Origin: Dactylorhiza incarnata
Taxonomy: Eukaryota; Streptophyta; Magnoliopsida; Asparagales; Orchidaceae
Length of the DNA: 64,000 nucleotides
Reading direction: 5' to 3'
Assembly: GCA_033032865.1 (NCBI GenBank)
Contig: JAWHQI010000013.1
Coordinates: 5,146,001 to 5,210,000 of the forward strand
Shown here: positions 10,861 to 22,720 of the stretch, piece by piece
How the letters are laid out: the number at the start of each line of letters is the position of its first letter
How positions within the stretch are numbered: position 1 is the stretch's first letter
Notes under the pieces: model-generated
Database searches by the model: none
What the model saw: the letters and a program-made list of their open reading frames with translations, nothing else
Told to the model about the DNA's origin: nothing
Program-made: the position numbers and the translations under genes

Positions 10861-10885
10861 TTCCCCGGCAACGACGCCAAAAACT
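10861..10885 (-). promoter_or_regulatory. Primer binding site of element K (tRNA-Asp type)
   Basis: On the minus strand the bases next to the LTR read TTTTTGGCGTCGTTGCCGGG, close to the plant tRNA-Asp 3' end complement used by many plant Gypsy, LARD and Tat-like elements. It sets the element's orientation as minus. Confidence 0.8.
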
Positions 10886-13013
10886 TGATGCATAAAAATG
10901 CGTCGCAGTTATAAAAATACTTGACGTGCAAAATTATAACTACAAACGATAACGGCAAGTGTACCGTATCGAGTGAAGTATAGGATCTCGCAAGATCAAG
11001 GTCGTATTAGACTCGGGTCATGTTAAGTACTTCTACTTCGAGTGAATGTTTATTATCTTATCAAATATAAATTGAGTTGTGGTTGCGAATAGTAAAAACT
11101 AGAAGAAATGCTAACGGAATTTAATTGATGGTTTAAAACTAGTACCCGATCTTTGAGTCACCTCGGATATAGAGAAAATTGAAATGAGAATAGATTACAA
11201 TTCTCTTGTTGAAGAGGCATTGACCGTGGAGGTTCCCAAAACATGAACACCCCTCTTTCGAGGTTTAGGTTCAACTAAGCTTAGGTGTATCGACCGAACT
11301 TTCGTTCTCAAATCGCATCGCCTAAAACTTGCCTTAGGTTGTGAACTTCGCTATTGAATTTTACTTCAATCCGGAAGAGTTACGTCGTCCTCTCTCGAGG
11401 GTTGCGTTCTACTCCTTTTACCGATGGGTGATCGATTCGCCTTACGAGCCTCTCGGCCAACTAAAGAGCGAAAACCAATATGAAAACTAATATAGCCTCA
11501 ATGAGTTGACCAACGGTAAATCGTACGCGTTCAACAATTAGAGAAAAATAAACATAACAAAACTTATCTCATCCTCGGATCATCGCGACCGAGTACTATA
11601 AAGATTAGCCGCTCATGGAGATGGAGAAGTCATTATTATTAAAATTCGACATTATGAAAAAGAACGAGAGTGGTGGGCGACGAAATGTAAACTAGGGAAT
11701 GACAATATTTTAGATTCAAATATAACCTGCAATTTTTATTACTAGACGATGAAAGAAATACAAAAAATAAAATTAGTAAATAAAAAAAGTAAAGTTACAA
11801 GTTGATGAAATTCGAAACGAGAAGTACAAAATGTAGATTGAACAACTAAAATAACGGACAAAAATAACAACTTTCCGGAACGAAATACTTCGCGGACTAG
11901 AATTCTGGACTGAATTCCTAAGGCGAAAAAAAACAAATAATTTATTCTAATCTACCCAATGATAAAAAATCTGCTCCTCCCCTCCTCCTTATATAGCTCT
12001 GAAATTATACGGCGCCATATCAGCGTGACCAGCTGGAGGTAATTTAAGGGGGGCGCAATCTCCGGGCTGGAGGCAGGGCTTGGGCGGAGGAGGTGTTGTT
12101 GACGTGGAGAAGGCTGGTGGAGGCTCACATGGAGGAGTTACGCACATGGAGGAGCTCGGGCTGGAATGCTGACGTGGAGAGAGAAGCTTGGGCGGAGGAG
12201 GCGCGCATGGAGCTTGGGCGGAGGCGGTGCGCATGGTGGAGGCTCGGATGCTGGAGGTGAAACGGCAGAGCCTTCAATGGCAGCGTGGTGGAGGAGCCCG
12301 GGCTGGATCGATGACGTGGAGGCGCGCATGCGGAGGTGATTGCTGCATGCATGGCGATGGCTTGGTCGGCGGTGGTGCTGCTGCAAGGTGGAGATGGCCG
12401 GAGCCGGAAGCGGCCAAGCAAGGGTGGCGGACCGGCTGCTGCATGCGCGTGAAGATATATAAGTTTATGTATATATTTATATATTTAAGTTTATATATAT
12501 ATTTATATATTTACGTTTATATATATATATTTATATATTTACGTTTATATATATTTAAACTTAAATATATAAACATATATATATATATAAACATATATAT
12601 ATATATAATCATATATATATAATCATATATATATATATATACATATATATATAAACATATATATATATATATAAACATATAAATATCTATATATATATGT
12701 GTAGATATGTATGACAGCTTGCGCGAGTTGGCGAAGATGGCGCGGCGAAGCGGACGTTAAGACGACATTAAATTATTTGGACGAGTGCGGCTCGAACGAG
12801 CGCGACCAACGCGGCAACTTTAGTGAATACTTCATTTTTCAACGTCATGAGCACGGTCGCGACATTAATCCTAAAAAAAATATATAAAACATAAATTAGT
12901 GAGATAAAATTAAAATATATGAGTTATTAACTAAAATAGAAATAATATTTATAAATTTATATTAAAATTATACAAAATTATATAATTAAAATAAATATAA
13001 ATCATACTCATCA
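10886..13013 (-). repeat. 5' LTR of element K
   Basis: 2128 bp, nearly identical to the copy at 6017-8141. Differences seen: a few transitions, a one-base A-run change, and AT microsatellite length at about 12455-12705. Confidence 0.92.
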
Positions 13014-14662
13014 GGTGGCTCCACCTGAGATTGTGCACCTTGTTCAGTATTTAGACCAGCCTCCTTAGCAATTATTACAACCTTATCCAATAACTGATCA
13101 TCTTCTAGGAGCTCCCCCTAAGTTGATGGAAGCTCCCCCTGGGTTAGTACAGGGATTTTTGCAGCTGGCTCCCCCTGGATTGATGCAAGCTTTTCTAGAG
13201 GATTTGCAAGAGGCTCCACTTGGACTGTTCATGTCTGATAAACAGTGAGCTTGTTTGGTTCATGAACCTCAGCAGCTGGAACACTTGGGGCAATCTCTTT
13301 TTGTGCACTCTTGTCCTTCTCCTGGACACATATAATTCCATGATTAAGCCTCTCCTCCTCTTGGATCTTCTCCCCCTTCTGAACCTTACTTAAAAGGGAG
13401 GTTAATAACTCTTTAGTAACCATGGAGGAGGATGCAGTTGATTTCAGTGCCAGGAGGGACTCTTGTGATCTTTGCAGTTCTGACTCCATTTGGGGGTATT
13501 TCTTATTAAACTTCCATGCTTGAGTGGCCAGAAGATCAGCAAAAGTGCTAGTAGCTAGTCCTGCTGCTTTTGAAATCACTTGCTCAAAGTCAAAGCAAGG
13601 AGTAGATGTGGTAGATATGGTAGGTGTTGTTGTGAAGTTCTCATGGAAGTATGGAATATCTTGGTGGATAGGAGAGTGGAGTTGATACACTTCTGGAGAG
13701 ATGTGATATTTGACTCCTTAGGAATAACTTGTTGTCTGTAGTGGTGATGGATGGTTGTTGATGTGGTTGGAGAGGTATCTGAGGGGCAGGTTCTAGGGCA
13801 GTAGTAGATGGGATGGACTAGAGATTTTGGACAGTAGTATCATCTGGGATGATATCTTGTTGGGCTGCTGTAGGGACCTGTACTAGATTGTTATCCCTTG
13901 GAGGATCTAGTACAATTGTCTCTGTGTCCGGTGGAGTTGGAGAAGGAGGAGGTGAAGAATCATCTTGCCCAAGCTTTAGGATCTTCCTGGTCCACTTGGA
14001 AAAGATTCCAATATTCATTCTCTTTCCTGGAGGAATAGGCACTCCTTTTGACTTGGACACATTTGGATATTGGTGGAACAAAACATGGCTCATTATTCTC
14101 ATATAAGCATTCTCCTTATGGGAGTATTTATGGCCGATCAGTTTTAGAAGGCATCTCCCCCAGTTGATCTTCTTATTTAGAACCAAGGCTCCCATAATCT
14201 GGAGCTGCTGCTTGGGGATGGCATCATGAGCTGAGATTTTGCATAAGAGCACCTTCCCTACTATATCAGCAAGGAATATGTATTCTTCTGTAAGATCCAT
14301 ATTCTTCAGATTGATGGCCTTCTCTTTCCTGAACTGCATGATTTCTAAAGCCTTCTTCGTCTCTTCCCCTGTAAATTCATCAGACTCATCCCATGTTGGT
14401 AGATCAAAGGTGTGAGATAGCATTTCCTCTGTAATGTTAATATCAGTTCTAGATATTTTCCCATTGAGGGATCCATCCTCTCCTATGTGAAGATTGTCTT
14501 TATACTCTGTCAGTTCAATATCAAGGATCTTGCACCTTGTAGGGATCAACTTTGTCAACCCGGTAAACTGAAATAATCCAAGAATGGCCTTGGAATTATC
14601 AGAGGCTGCATTGAAGGAGTAAACATCAACATCAAACCAGAGTTGATCTTAGGAGAAGCCAT
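13014..14662 (-). pseudogene. Accessory ORF of element A (plant transposon-protein-like), decayed
   Basis: On the minus strand the ORF appears to start at ATG 14662 (MASPKINSG) after a CT-rich leader with an AG, shifts frame near 14645, then runs open through 13818 (TAG). It continues past another frameshift near 13720 and stops at 13229 and about 13120, before being cut by element K; its end is at 5876. The core (LADIVGKVLLCKISAHDAIP then INWGRCLLKLIGHKYS) aligns by eye with the accessory ORF of H (LCDIVGKALLCKPGSHDTIS then RWGNILYQRL). The C-terminal half has Glu/Lys-rich coiled-coil-like stretches and repeated Gln-Gly-Glu units encoded by CAGGGGGAG. Family: plant transposon-associated proteins without known enzymatic activity; my assignment is from memory of that family's pattern. 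Confidence 0.65.
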
Positions 14663-14697
14663 TGACTCTGTGGTGAAGTACATGCAAAGGAGAAAAG

Positions 14698-14757
14698 AGA
14701 GAGAGAGAGAGATGAGAGAGATGAGAGAGAGATGAGAGAGAGATGGAAGCAGGAAGA
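14698..14757. repeat. GA/CT microsatellite in the leader of the accessory ORF of A
   Basis: Interrupted GAGAGAGATGAGAGA array. On the minus strand it is a long pyrimidine tract followed about 35 nt later by CACCACAG, so it could serve as the polypyrimidine tract of a 3' splice site before ATG 14662. Confidence 0.8.
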
Positions 14758-14779
14758 GCATGAGAGCAAGAAAGAGAGA

Positions 14780-15236
14780 ATTCGAAAGTGTAATGAATTC
14801 GACGCCTATGTTGCTTAAAAGAAGACAATTCGTCGCAACTTAGGGTTTTTATTCGAAGCACCGTCGACAAAGATTAATAGTCAGCGCGCTAAAATGTGTT
14901 GAAGTAGCTTCTAGAAGTGAAACTGTGCGTGCTTGTCATGTCGACATTGCGCCGATTAGAACTCGACGCACCTTCAAATTTGACGAGAAACTATTAAATC
15001 GACGTATCCGTCGATATGAAGTCGATAGTGCATCAAATTCTATTCGAATTATCTATTTCAAATTGCTCTTAAACATGCGTTGAGTAGAATTAGACGGTAT
15101 GTCGAATTCTATTTGACGCAACTCTGAATAAATAGTTTGATTATCTTAGAAAGTTATTCCTGTTTTTCCAAGCAATGTTTTTTATTGAAAATAGTATTTA
15201 TACTATTATTTTCATGAACTAAAGAAGATAATAAGG
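14780..15236 (-). other. Leader of the accessory ORF of element A: TCGA words and putative internal TATA
   Basis: No ORF. Between about 14790 and 15130 the TCGA-type words of the LTRs recur (ATTCGACGC, CCGTCGAC, CTCGACGCACC). On the minus strand a TATAAATA lies at 15195-15202, about 535 nt before ATG 14662. The arrangement resembles the antisense gene of D (TATA, word-containing intron, ATG) and may mark an internal promoter; inference. Confidence 0.45.
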
Positions 15237-15249
15237 GGATTCAGGGAAG

Positions 15250-17265
15250 AAATCACTCCCTTGTTGGATTTAGTTCTGTATTAAGCCCATAGTTCTTCCT
15301 TCCCCCTCCATTATCTCCTAGGAGGTATCCTACCTAATTCTGCACAAGTAGCTCAAACATTAGAAGGAACGCGGTTACCTTGGGCCCTTTGCTTTTACCA
15401 TTATAGGGTTCTATGAAAGAATAGAAGGGTCTATCATGATATCCTTTTGGATGGCAGAGAATGAGTTTATCAAACCTAGATTTAATATTTTGGTACTTGA
15501 AATGTGTATAAAATGTATCTAAATATAATATATCAGCATAATATCTAATTATTCTACTTTAAACTTTAGCCTGTTGATTGTTGTTGGTTAATTTCTCAAA
15601 ATTACTCTTGCCTAGAGATTTCTTTTCATTGTTTGAATTTATTCTATTAAATAAAATTATTTTATTTGGATTATTAATATCCTGATCCTTGGCTAGTGCA
15701 CTCCTCTCACTTGTTTGATAATCACTAGGTCTAATAAATCTAACTGGATTTTTCCAGGCTGGTCTACAAGTGTCTTTAGTGCTAATGCATGGGTCTATTC
15801 CTGGACCTAGATGCTTAAATCTCACGGAGAAATTTTGTGTAATATCTTTGAGCTTTTAACTCCTCCCATTGAGAGAGTCCTCAAAGGCTTTTGCCTTTGT
15901 TAGCACTTCTTCTAATTTTAGATTTTCATTTCTTATTTTAATCAATTCTATTTCTCTTTCCTGAATTTCATTTCTTAAATCATTGTTTATTGAATACAAC
16001 TCATCTTTCTTAAAGTTTTCTAATTCTTCCCTATCTGTTTTTAATTCTTTTTGCATTTTAAGGTAATCATTGCAAAATTCTTTAAAGCAATTTTTATAGT
16101 CTTCTGACTCAAAATTAAAATTATCAAACAATGATACATGTTTTTCTTCATCATCTGAGGAGATCCCTAATGCCATCAAGCAGTCAGCTTCAGCACCTTC
16201 TTCATCACTTTTTGATGAAGAGGAGCTCAAATCTGCTTCAGAGTCACTCCAGGTTTCAGCAATGAAACATTTAGCTTTCTTCCTGTCTTTCCTGCTCAAC
16301 TTTCCTGCTGCTCATGTCCCTTTGTTCTTGTGGGAACACAAGGGCTATGTGCCCTGGCTTGTTGTAGGAGAAGCAAATCACTTTCCTACTTTGGAGTCTT
16401 ATCAAATCAGGGTTTTGAGCTCCTCTCTTTTCTTCTTGAGTCTTCTGTATTGACCCACTTTCTAAATCTCCTTGCTAAGAGAGTAAACATCTCATCTTCA
16501 GGAGTGGAGGGCTCTCCTTCAGCAACCTTCAAAGCAAGGCTCCTATGGATGGTAGTTGAAGTTGTCTCCTTTGCCTCTGTTTCAACCCTGCATTTCAATA
16601 GCATCTCATAAGATTTGAGATTTCCTAGCAAAGCCTCAGTAGAGATGTCTATATGGCATCTGGACTCTCTGATGGCTCAGATCCTTGAGTCGCATGAGCT
16701 TGGCAAGCACATGAGGATCTTATCATTGATCTCTGTCAAGGACATCTCCTTGTCCAGGCTTTTTAGCTCATTGATAATGATGCTGAATCTGTCATGCATT
16801 TCAGCAACACTTTCCTCAGCTTTCTTTTGAAATTTCTCATATTGGAATATGAGAAGGAACTTACTATCCTTTCTTTCATCAGAACTCCCTTCTACAATTC
16901 TGGAAAGAGATTCACAGATCTCTTTTGTTGATTGACAGTCAGCATCTTCATAGAAAATATCATATGACATTGTGGATACTAGAATGTTCATTGCCTTGGC
17001 ATCACATGCCTTCTACTTCTTCTCAACCTCTATCCACTCATACCTTAGGACAGCTTCCAGTGTTGAAGAACCACTGGCATCTTATCTGAATGGGGCCGGG
17101 AAACCTGAAATGATAACATTAAAAATGTCTTCATCAATAGAGTTCATGTAAATCATTATTCTGTCCTTCCAGAGTGTAAACTTATTTAGGCTACACATTG
17201 GTGGTCTTGTTGATGAATCGTCCTTAAAACTAATTTTCTGTAGAAAATAGTTTTTTGTTAATTTA
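15250..17265 (-). pseudogene. Copia gag of element A, decayed
   Basis: Minus-strand fragments in order: 16991-16677 matches the Copia capsid (UBN2-type) pattern seen in C (MNILVSTMSYDIF; DRFSIIINELKSLDKEMSLTEINDKILMCLPSSCDSRI); 16631-16407 continues the capsid (NLKSYEMLLKCR); the zinc-knuckle region near 16300-16400 is broken; 16299-15856 is an acidic, Ser-rich then coiled-coil segment (FIAETWSDSEADLSSSSS) aligned with C; 15825-15559 is the basic linker. Several stops and frameshifts separate the parts. Past about 15250, where C enters protease and pol, A has nothing recognisable as pol. Confidence 0.8.
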
Positions 17266-17330
17266 AAATAAAGAAATGAGAGTGAGGAGATCTTTTGATC
17301 AAGGTGTTAACCTTTTAATGATCAACCCCC

Positions 17331-17343
17331 CTCTGATACCAAT
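17331..17343 (-). promoter_or_regulatory. Primer binding site of element A (tRNA-Met type)
   Basis: Minus strand reads ATTGGTATCAGAGG immediately inside the 5' LTR, the standard initiator tRNA-Met complement of plant Copia elements. Confidence 0.85.
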
Positions 17344-18991
17344 TGAAAGTGCACAGTGTGCCTCTGAGTATTCTCTAGAGGGGGGGGGGGTGAATAGAGT
17401 TTTATATATTTTCTACCCTAAATGTGCACACACAATAAAACTATTAAGTATTATGCAATCAACACTACCAAAATAGAATAAAGTAAATGTAGAAAATATA
17501 AATACAGAAAACAGTAAAGAGGGATAGCACAAAAAATCAATCCAGAAGACACGGGATTTTTATAGTGGTTCTCCAAAATGTGGGTAGTCCACTCTTCTAC
17601 CTCCTAGGTAGGATTGCACTAACTATGCCTGAGTCTTTTGATAAGGAGACTCTTAGATCCACTGAGTCTTTTTATAAGGAGACTCTTAGAACCACTGCGT
17701 CTTTTGATAAGGAGACTTTTAGAACCACTGAATCCTTAGAAAGAGGGATTAATAAAACTCTTTTACAGTTGGTGAATAAAGAAGAAGAAGGAGAAATGAG
17801 AATAGAATTCTGTTTTCAAAATTCTTCAGAAGCTATTTCTTGAATGCTGTAGTTTCTGTTTATCACAGGATCTGAATATGATGAACCCTTGCTTATGATT
17901 GTGATGATTGCAAGGGTTATTGGCTTGATCCTGATTCTCTGAGCACTCTTGTAAACTTGTTGTTGTATGATGATGAAGAAGGAGCACCTGTGTTGTTTTT
18001 CTTTGCAGAGAGAAATGTTCTTCTTTTCTGTCTTAGGGTTGAAGGAGGAAGAAGAAGCCCTATTCGACAGACAAAAAAAATGTGATCAATACTTCTATAT
18101 TTCTTCTCCTGTAAGCATACTAATTCTCTATGATTGGAGTTTGAATTTCTTTCTTCTTTTGGGTTGTCCTGAAAAGGAATTCCTATTGGACAATTGATTC
18201 CTCTTTCTTCTTTTAATCCCGACCCGTCCATCAGATTTGAATACCTTCCAAGAATATTTTTGTTGTATCCTGGAATACTCCATACCATTCTTGGCAATAA
18301 ATGGGCCGTTGGAGAACTGTCTTCAGCATTGTGGACCTTCTGAAAAGGTATTAAAAGGACAGCAGAAAAGCTTTTATTTCAGACTGTATTCGACACTACG
18401 TCGACTTCATCATTCTTCATATCGACGCACTTCTGAGTTCTTATAGGAGTAGCTTCAAATTCCTTCTTAGCTCTGGCTGAACTCAGATGTCGACGTTGCG
18501 TCGATTACTTATCGATGTATCCGTCGAGTTGAAGAATTGGACATGAACTATATCTTCTGCGTTGAATTAAAGTCGAAGTTGCATCGACTTCTAAGATGGC
18601 TTCGATAGACTCTTTCTTCTACGTTGAGTTCATTTCAAAGTTGTGTCGACTTCTGATATAGCTTTGACAAGCTCTGTCTTCTGCGTTGAGATCATTTCAA
18701 CATTGCGTCGACTTCACTTATACTTCAACAGATAGATTGAGTTGATTCGACTTTCAGTCAGAGTTACGTCGACATATAGTCGAAGTTACGTCGACTTCTA
18801 TTCGACGTAAGTTTTAACTCAACAGAATTTGTGCTTATCTTGACTTGGTCTTGACACTCTAAGGTGAGTGTGACAACCTAGGACATCTAATGCCCATTTT
18901 ACCCTTTCTATACAATGTGGGTAATATAACCTAACAGATGAAATCACTTTAAGTTAATTTGTTAGATAATTCACAAGGGTTTTTCTCAATA
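17344..18991 (-). repeat. 5' LTR of element A
   Basis: 1648 bp. The last bases are CAATA where the partner LTR has CAACA, a point change in the terminal CA. It contains the tandem U3 array (17630-17740), a TATA motif, and TCGA words at about 18385-18810. Confidence 0.88.
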
Positions 18992-18996
18992 GTTGA

Positions 18997-19451
18997 CCCC
19001 GAGTTCCCTAGCTAGTCAGAATCGACGTGCTGAGATGTCAACATTAGAGAACTATTTTTCTGTGCATGATGGTTGCGTTTGGTGGGCTTAGTTAGAGCGC
19101 GGTTTAGAGCTGGTGTAGGCAGGTTGCTGTGTTCTAGGGCTGGATCTCAGACTCAAGGAGCTCCTAAGTTTCTCATGAGGGCGGGCATCTCGTCCTGATG
19201 CCCTTCCATTTAGCGCATGCATCCTTCCAATGCAGCTATAGGGATGATCATGGATTCTTACGTGAGAGGTACATTGATGAGCGAATGAGAGGGATCTGGA
19301 TTAACGTGCCATCCCGGGGATTGATCTTTCTATAGTTCAGTCACCTCTTCTTGTCATTGATGTTAATCACGAATATTGCTGCGAACTAAATATTATCTTC
19401 GGATAATCTTTGCAGAGTTTGGAATCACCTTTCCAACAGATACCACCAAAA
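18997..19451 (-). pseudogene. Leader and start of gag of Gypsy element G1, decayed
   Basis: This continues the element interrupted at 4006, joined through the gttga duplication. No long frame survives. Next to the LTR the minus strand reads TTTTGGTGGTATCTGTTGG, in the place and with the TTTGG start typical of Gypsy priming sites. I cannot name the tRNA. Confidence 0.55.
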
Positions 19452-20296
19452 TGTTGTGGGTCAATTGACACTCTTATGGACCGGTCGAATTGAACCGTCT
19501 CAGCTCAAGAGTGAGACAAGCGCACAAACAATCACAAAGAAGATCAACAGCTGGCGAGGAGACTTTTCACGTGAAAAAATTAGAAAGGGTGAAAAACCAC
19601 GGGGCCGAATTATTTCCGACCAAATTGCACTATTTTTCTGGGTATTACAAGTAGTAGAAAACTCTAAGGTGACAGACCACCACTCGTTACAATGAGTGTT
19701 TTGTAGAGAAAGAAAAGGAATCTTCGATGGTCTTGAAGGAGATCTTCAAGGGGCTTGAAGAAGATCTTCAAGGGGCTTGAAGGAGAGCTTCAAGGGGCTT
19801 GAAGGAGAGCTTCAAGGGGCTTGAAGGAGAGCTTTAAGTCCCAAAGGATATCTTCAAGGGGGTCTTCGAATGCTAAAGGAGAACTATGAATGATCTTCTA
19901 AGGAGCTCTCACTAGTGCCGAAGGCAAGGTATCTTCAAATGAGGCCTCTGGTCTCCTTCAATAGCTTTTGGTAGGTACGACTTAATTGCTCCATTGTAAC
20001 CACCATAACTATCGGACTGGTGAATAACGTCCCTCGATCTGGAGCACACTGAATGCCATTTTTGTGGATATGATGATTTTTCCCCTGGCAGTTTGGACAA
20101 ATTTTAGTGCGTGCTTGGAAGTAATTCCGCGCATAGTGAGCGTGGAAGCGTTCTAAGCTTGTAGTTAGAGCGGAAGTGTCCTGAACGCGCAGTGAGTGCA
20201 TTAGTGTGCTGAGAGCGCAGTGAGCGCATAAGTTTTCTCTGTGCGCAGTTAGTGCATAAGTATTCTGAGCGTGTAGTGAGCGCATAAGTTGTAACA
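19452..20296 (-). repeat. 5' LTR of Gypsy element G1
   Basis: In window orientation it begins TGTTGTGGGTCAATTG and ends near TTGTAACA. The right end is uncertain by a few bases because a TGTAACATCTCG start of another LTR overlaps it. It contains a 22-bp minisatellite (19733-19840) and, at 20110-20290, repeats of ~40 bp built on GCGCAGTGAGCGCATAAG. Confidence 0.6.
19733..19840. repeat. 22-bp minisatellite
   Basis: About 4.7 copies of a unit built on TTGAAGGAGAGCTTCAAGGG, each carrying the inverted pair TTGAAG/CTTCAA. Confidence 0.85.
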
Positions 20297-21048
20297 TCTC
20301 GACTTTAAAAAGGGGCCTAGCCAGTTCAGTTGAACCCTTGGAGGAGTTTAGTTCAGATCATAGTGAACTACAACTCGGCCTCCACCTTATATTAGTATCA
20401 GTGTAAGGTATGGCGACGTGATATATATGATATTGAATAAATAAACTTGGAATTAATCTCGGTCAGTGACATGGCTCTCGCGAGATCAAAACAAACTCAA
20501 CGATATCAATCATGTCTCGTTTAGATATATACTGGTAAACTTGGTTAATGCATGCTAGATCAAGCTACGCGATGACCCCAAAGTGGCTTTCTGAGCAAAC
20601 AAACTCAGAATTGACTTTTGTCAGTTGCATTAGACTCGTATGATCCATACAAGTGCAATGTAACTCATTTCGTTTGAATTAGAGCTATTTAACAAAAATA
20701 ACCATTTTAGGCCACGTTGTTCAGCACGGTTACACTAAAATATCATTTTAAGCAAATAAGCTATGAATTGACCCTAGTTAAGTACATCAGACTCGCACGA
20801 TCAATCCAATCGCGATGCAATTTGTTTCGTCCAAATCCGATGAGATTCGAGAAAGTTAGCCGAAATGAGTTATTTTGAGCTAAGTACCAGTTCGAGCGAA
20901 TAATTACGAGTGGACGTACTCGAAATAAACTTCGGTTGATTTTAATAGTTCCATATAGTTGATACAAACACAACAATGCCATTCGCACAATTTCCCCGTG
21001 CTCGATGCGTCACTGCGGGATGCGCATGCATCCAGGTGGGTTGCACCC
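20290..21048. other. Unassigned stretch, possibly a chromovirus-type LTR fragment
   Basis: It begins TGTAACATCTCGAC, the usual start of Del/Tekay-type LTRs, and is cut at 21049 by element E. No ORF of note and no second copy in the window, so the assignment is weak. Confidence 0.35.
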
Positions 21049-22720
21049 TAATACGTAAAAAAATTAAATATATTATAAATAGTATAGCCAAGCGTACCTA
21101 TCAATCATAACATAGGATATGAAAGACATATAAAGGTCATATAAATCCATAGTTCTGTCGAGTACTTTTACTTCGGGAAAACAAACTATTATTATATCTA
21201 ATAAAATTTTGGAGAAATTTATAATTAAAAAGAATCAAATAAAGAAATCTAAAATATAGACTTGATCAAATCGCATTTCGAATGAAATAGAAAAGATAAA
21301 TTTATAACTTATAATCCAATCCTTGACCATGGAGATTCTCGGATTATGAACGCACCTCTCTGGAGGAATACGCCCACCTGAGATTAGGTTGTTTGACTGA
21401 ACTCTCGTTCTACAATCAAAAGCCCTAAAACTCGCTTTAATGAGGTGAATTCTACTATAAGATTTGACTCCTATTCAGAAGATTTATGTCATCCTCTCTC
21501 GAGGGTTGCGTGCAACTCTTTTTAATCCTGAGCGATCGATTCAAACTAATGAGGTGTTTGACTAACTAGAGTACGAAAACAATAATCGAAATTCACAACT
21601 GATATATGAACTCGATACGTTATTATTCAAGAATAAATCGAAGGAGAAAAAGAGAGATAATAACGAAGAAGAAATTATTTCATCCAAAAACCGCAATTTT
21701 CAAAATCTAAATATTAATCTAATTGACATTGAAATGAAAGGAATGGAAATTTTTTTTATTAATGGAAAATTAGATTACATAAAAAGGAGGACAAGAAATA
21801 AAAGCATTGCATGAAATAAAATTACTCTGAATAAAACTACATGTAATAAAATCTAAACTAAAATAAAGAGAAAAATACAAGTAAGAAGAGCATTTCTGCC
21901 CAAAAGGGGTAGAAGAGGAGAGTTTCGGCCCAAGAGGGGTGGAAAAAGTATGTTTTTGGGATCTGGAGGAGGTGGCTTTAAATATGCAGACTTTTTATGT
22001 AACACGCCCTCAGTCACCCCCGTGACCAAGGGCATGTACCTGGCGTATATGAAATGGATACGAGAGAAGCGTGATCTGGAGTAATTGCAGGTGTTACAAG
22101 GCGCGTCACTCCCTCGGTCACGCCCATGACCAAGGGCGTGTAACAATTGAAACTCCTCTTGGTGGGAAATTTTGGCTGGACGGAGGCGTGATCTGTTGGC
22201 AGGGAGGTTACACGGGCATGACATTGAAAGTCACAGGCATGTACATGCCTGCATTAGGGCGTGACTACTGTATGAGCGGTGAGATCGGTTGGGGGTTACA
22301 CAGGCATGACAGTTGAAAGTCACGGGCATGACTCCATGTACATGGGTGTGTACTTGGTGAAAGTCACGATATGGCTTCAGGACACGGTCGGTTGAGCTGG
22401 AACAGTGGTCTAAGTTGACACGCCCTTGGTCACGCCGGTGACATAAGGCGTGTACTTGACAAATCTTCTCGGAATGAGCCCAGGATGGCAGCGGTAGGTC
22501 TGGAACAGCTTTTTAGGTTGTCACGCCCGTGACCTAGGTCCTCTACTTGCAATTTCTGCATAAAATTTCCAAAAAACCTGAAAAATAGAAATTAACCTTA
22601 AGTTAGTACATAAATATAAAAAGGAATAATTTATTTAGGATAATACGTATAAATTTTATAAATTCATATTAATATTATATTAAAATTATACTACAAGATG
22701 AGTATAAAAACTACTCATCA
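21049..22720 (-). repeat. 3' LTR of element E
   Basis: Starts TAATACGTAAA (terminal TG mutated to TA; the partner has TGATACG) and ends CTACTCATCA. Region 22000-22520 is filled with words of the type GTCACGCCCGTGAC and GGGCGTGTA. A TATTTAAAG-like motif reads on the minus strand at about 21970-21985, just downstream of these words. Confidence 0.85.

Larger units (their letters stand above)
6017..13013 (-). mobile_element. Element K: young minus-strand LARD-like LTR element
   Basis: The two LTRs (6017-8141 and 10886-13013) begin TGATGCAT and end CTCATCA in window orientation and are flanked by a perfect target duplication, ggtgg (6012-6016, 13014-13018). I count only about five substitutions between LTRs outside the AT microsatellite, so it is very recent. 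The priming site beside 10885 reads TGGCGTCGTTGCCGGGGA on the minus strand, matching plant tRNA-Asp-primed Gypsy elements. The 2.7-kb interior has one Asn-rich ORF and no pol, so it is nonautonomous. Confidence 0.92.
4012..18991 (-). mobile_element. Element A: complete minus-strand Copia-derived element without pol, carrying nested element K
   Basis: The two LTRs (4012-5651, 17344-18991) are flanked by a perfect 5-bp target duplication, gttga, at 4007-4011 and 18992-18996. In transcription order it has the 5' LTR, a tRNA-Met-type priming site, a decayed Copia gag, a long leader with TCGA words, an accessory ORF, a polypurine tract and the 3' LTR. No protease, integrase, RT or RNase H is visible. 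A hand count of the first ~300 bp of the LTRs gives roughly 6-7% difference, so it is older than the element K inserted in it. It lies inside gag of Gypsy element G1. Confidence 0.9.

Noticed and set aside
19733..19840. CRISPR-like array
   Set aside because: 22-bp units are contiguous without unique spacers and lie in a plant LTR.
20297..21048. A host gene or noncoding RNA
   Set aside because: No long ORF, no splice pattern, and an LTR-like start; too little evidence for any gene.
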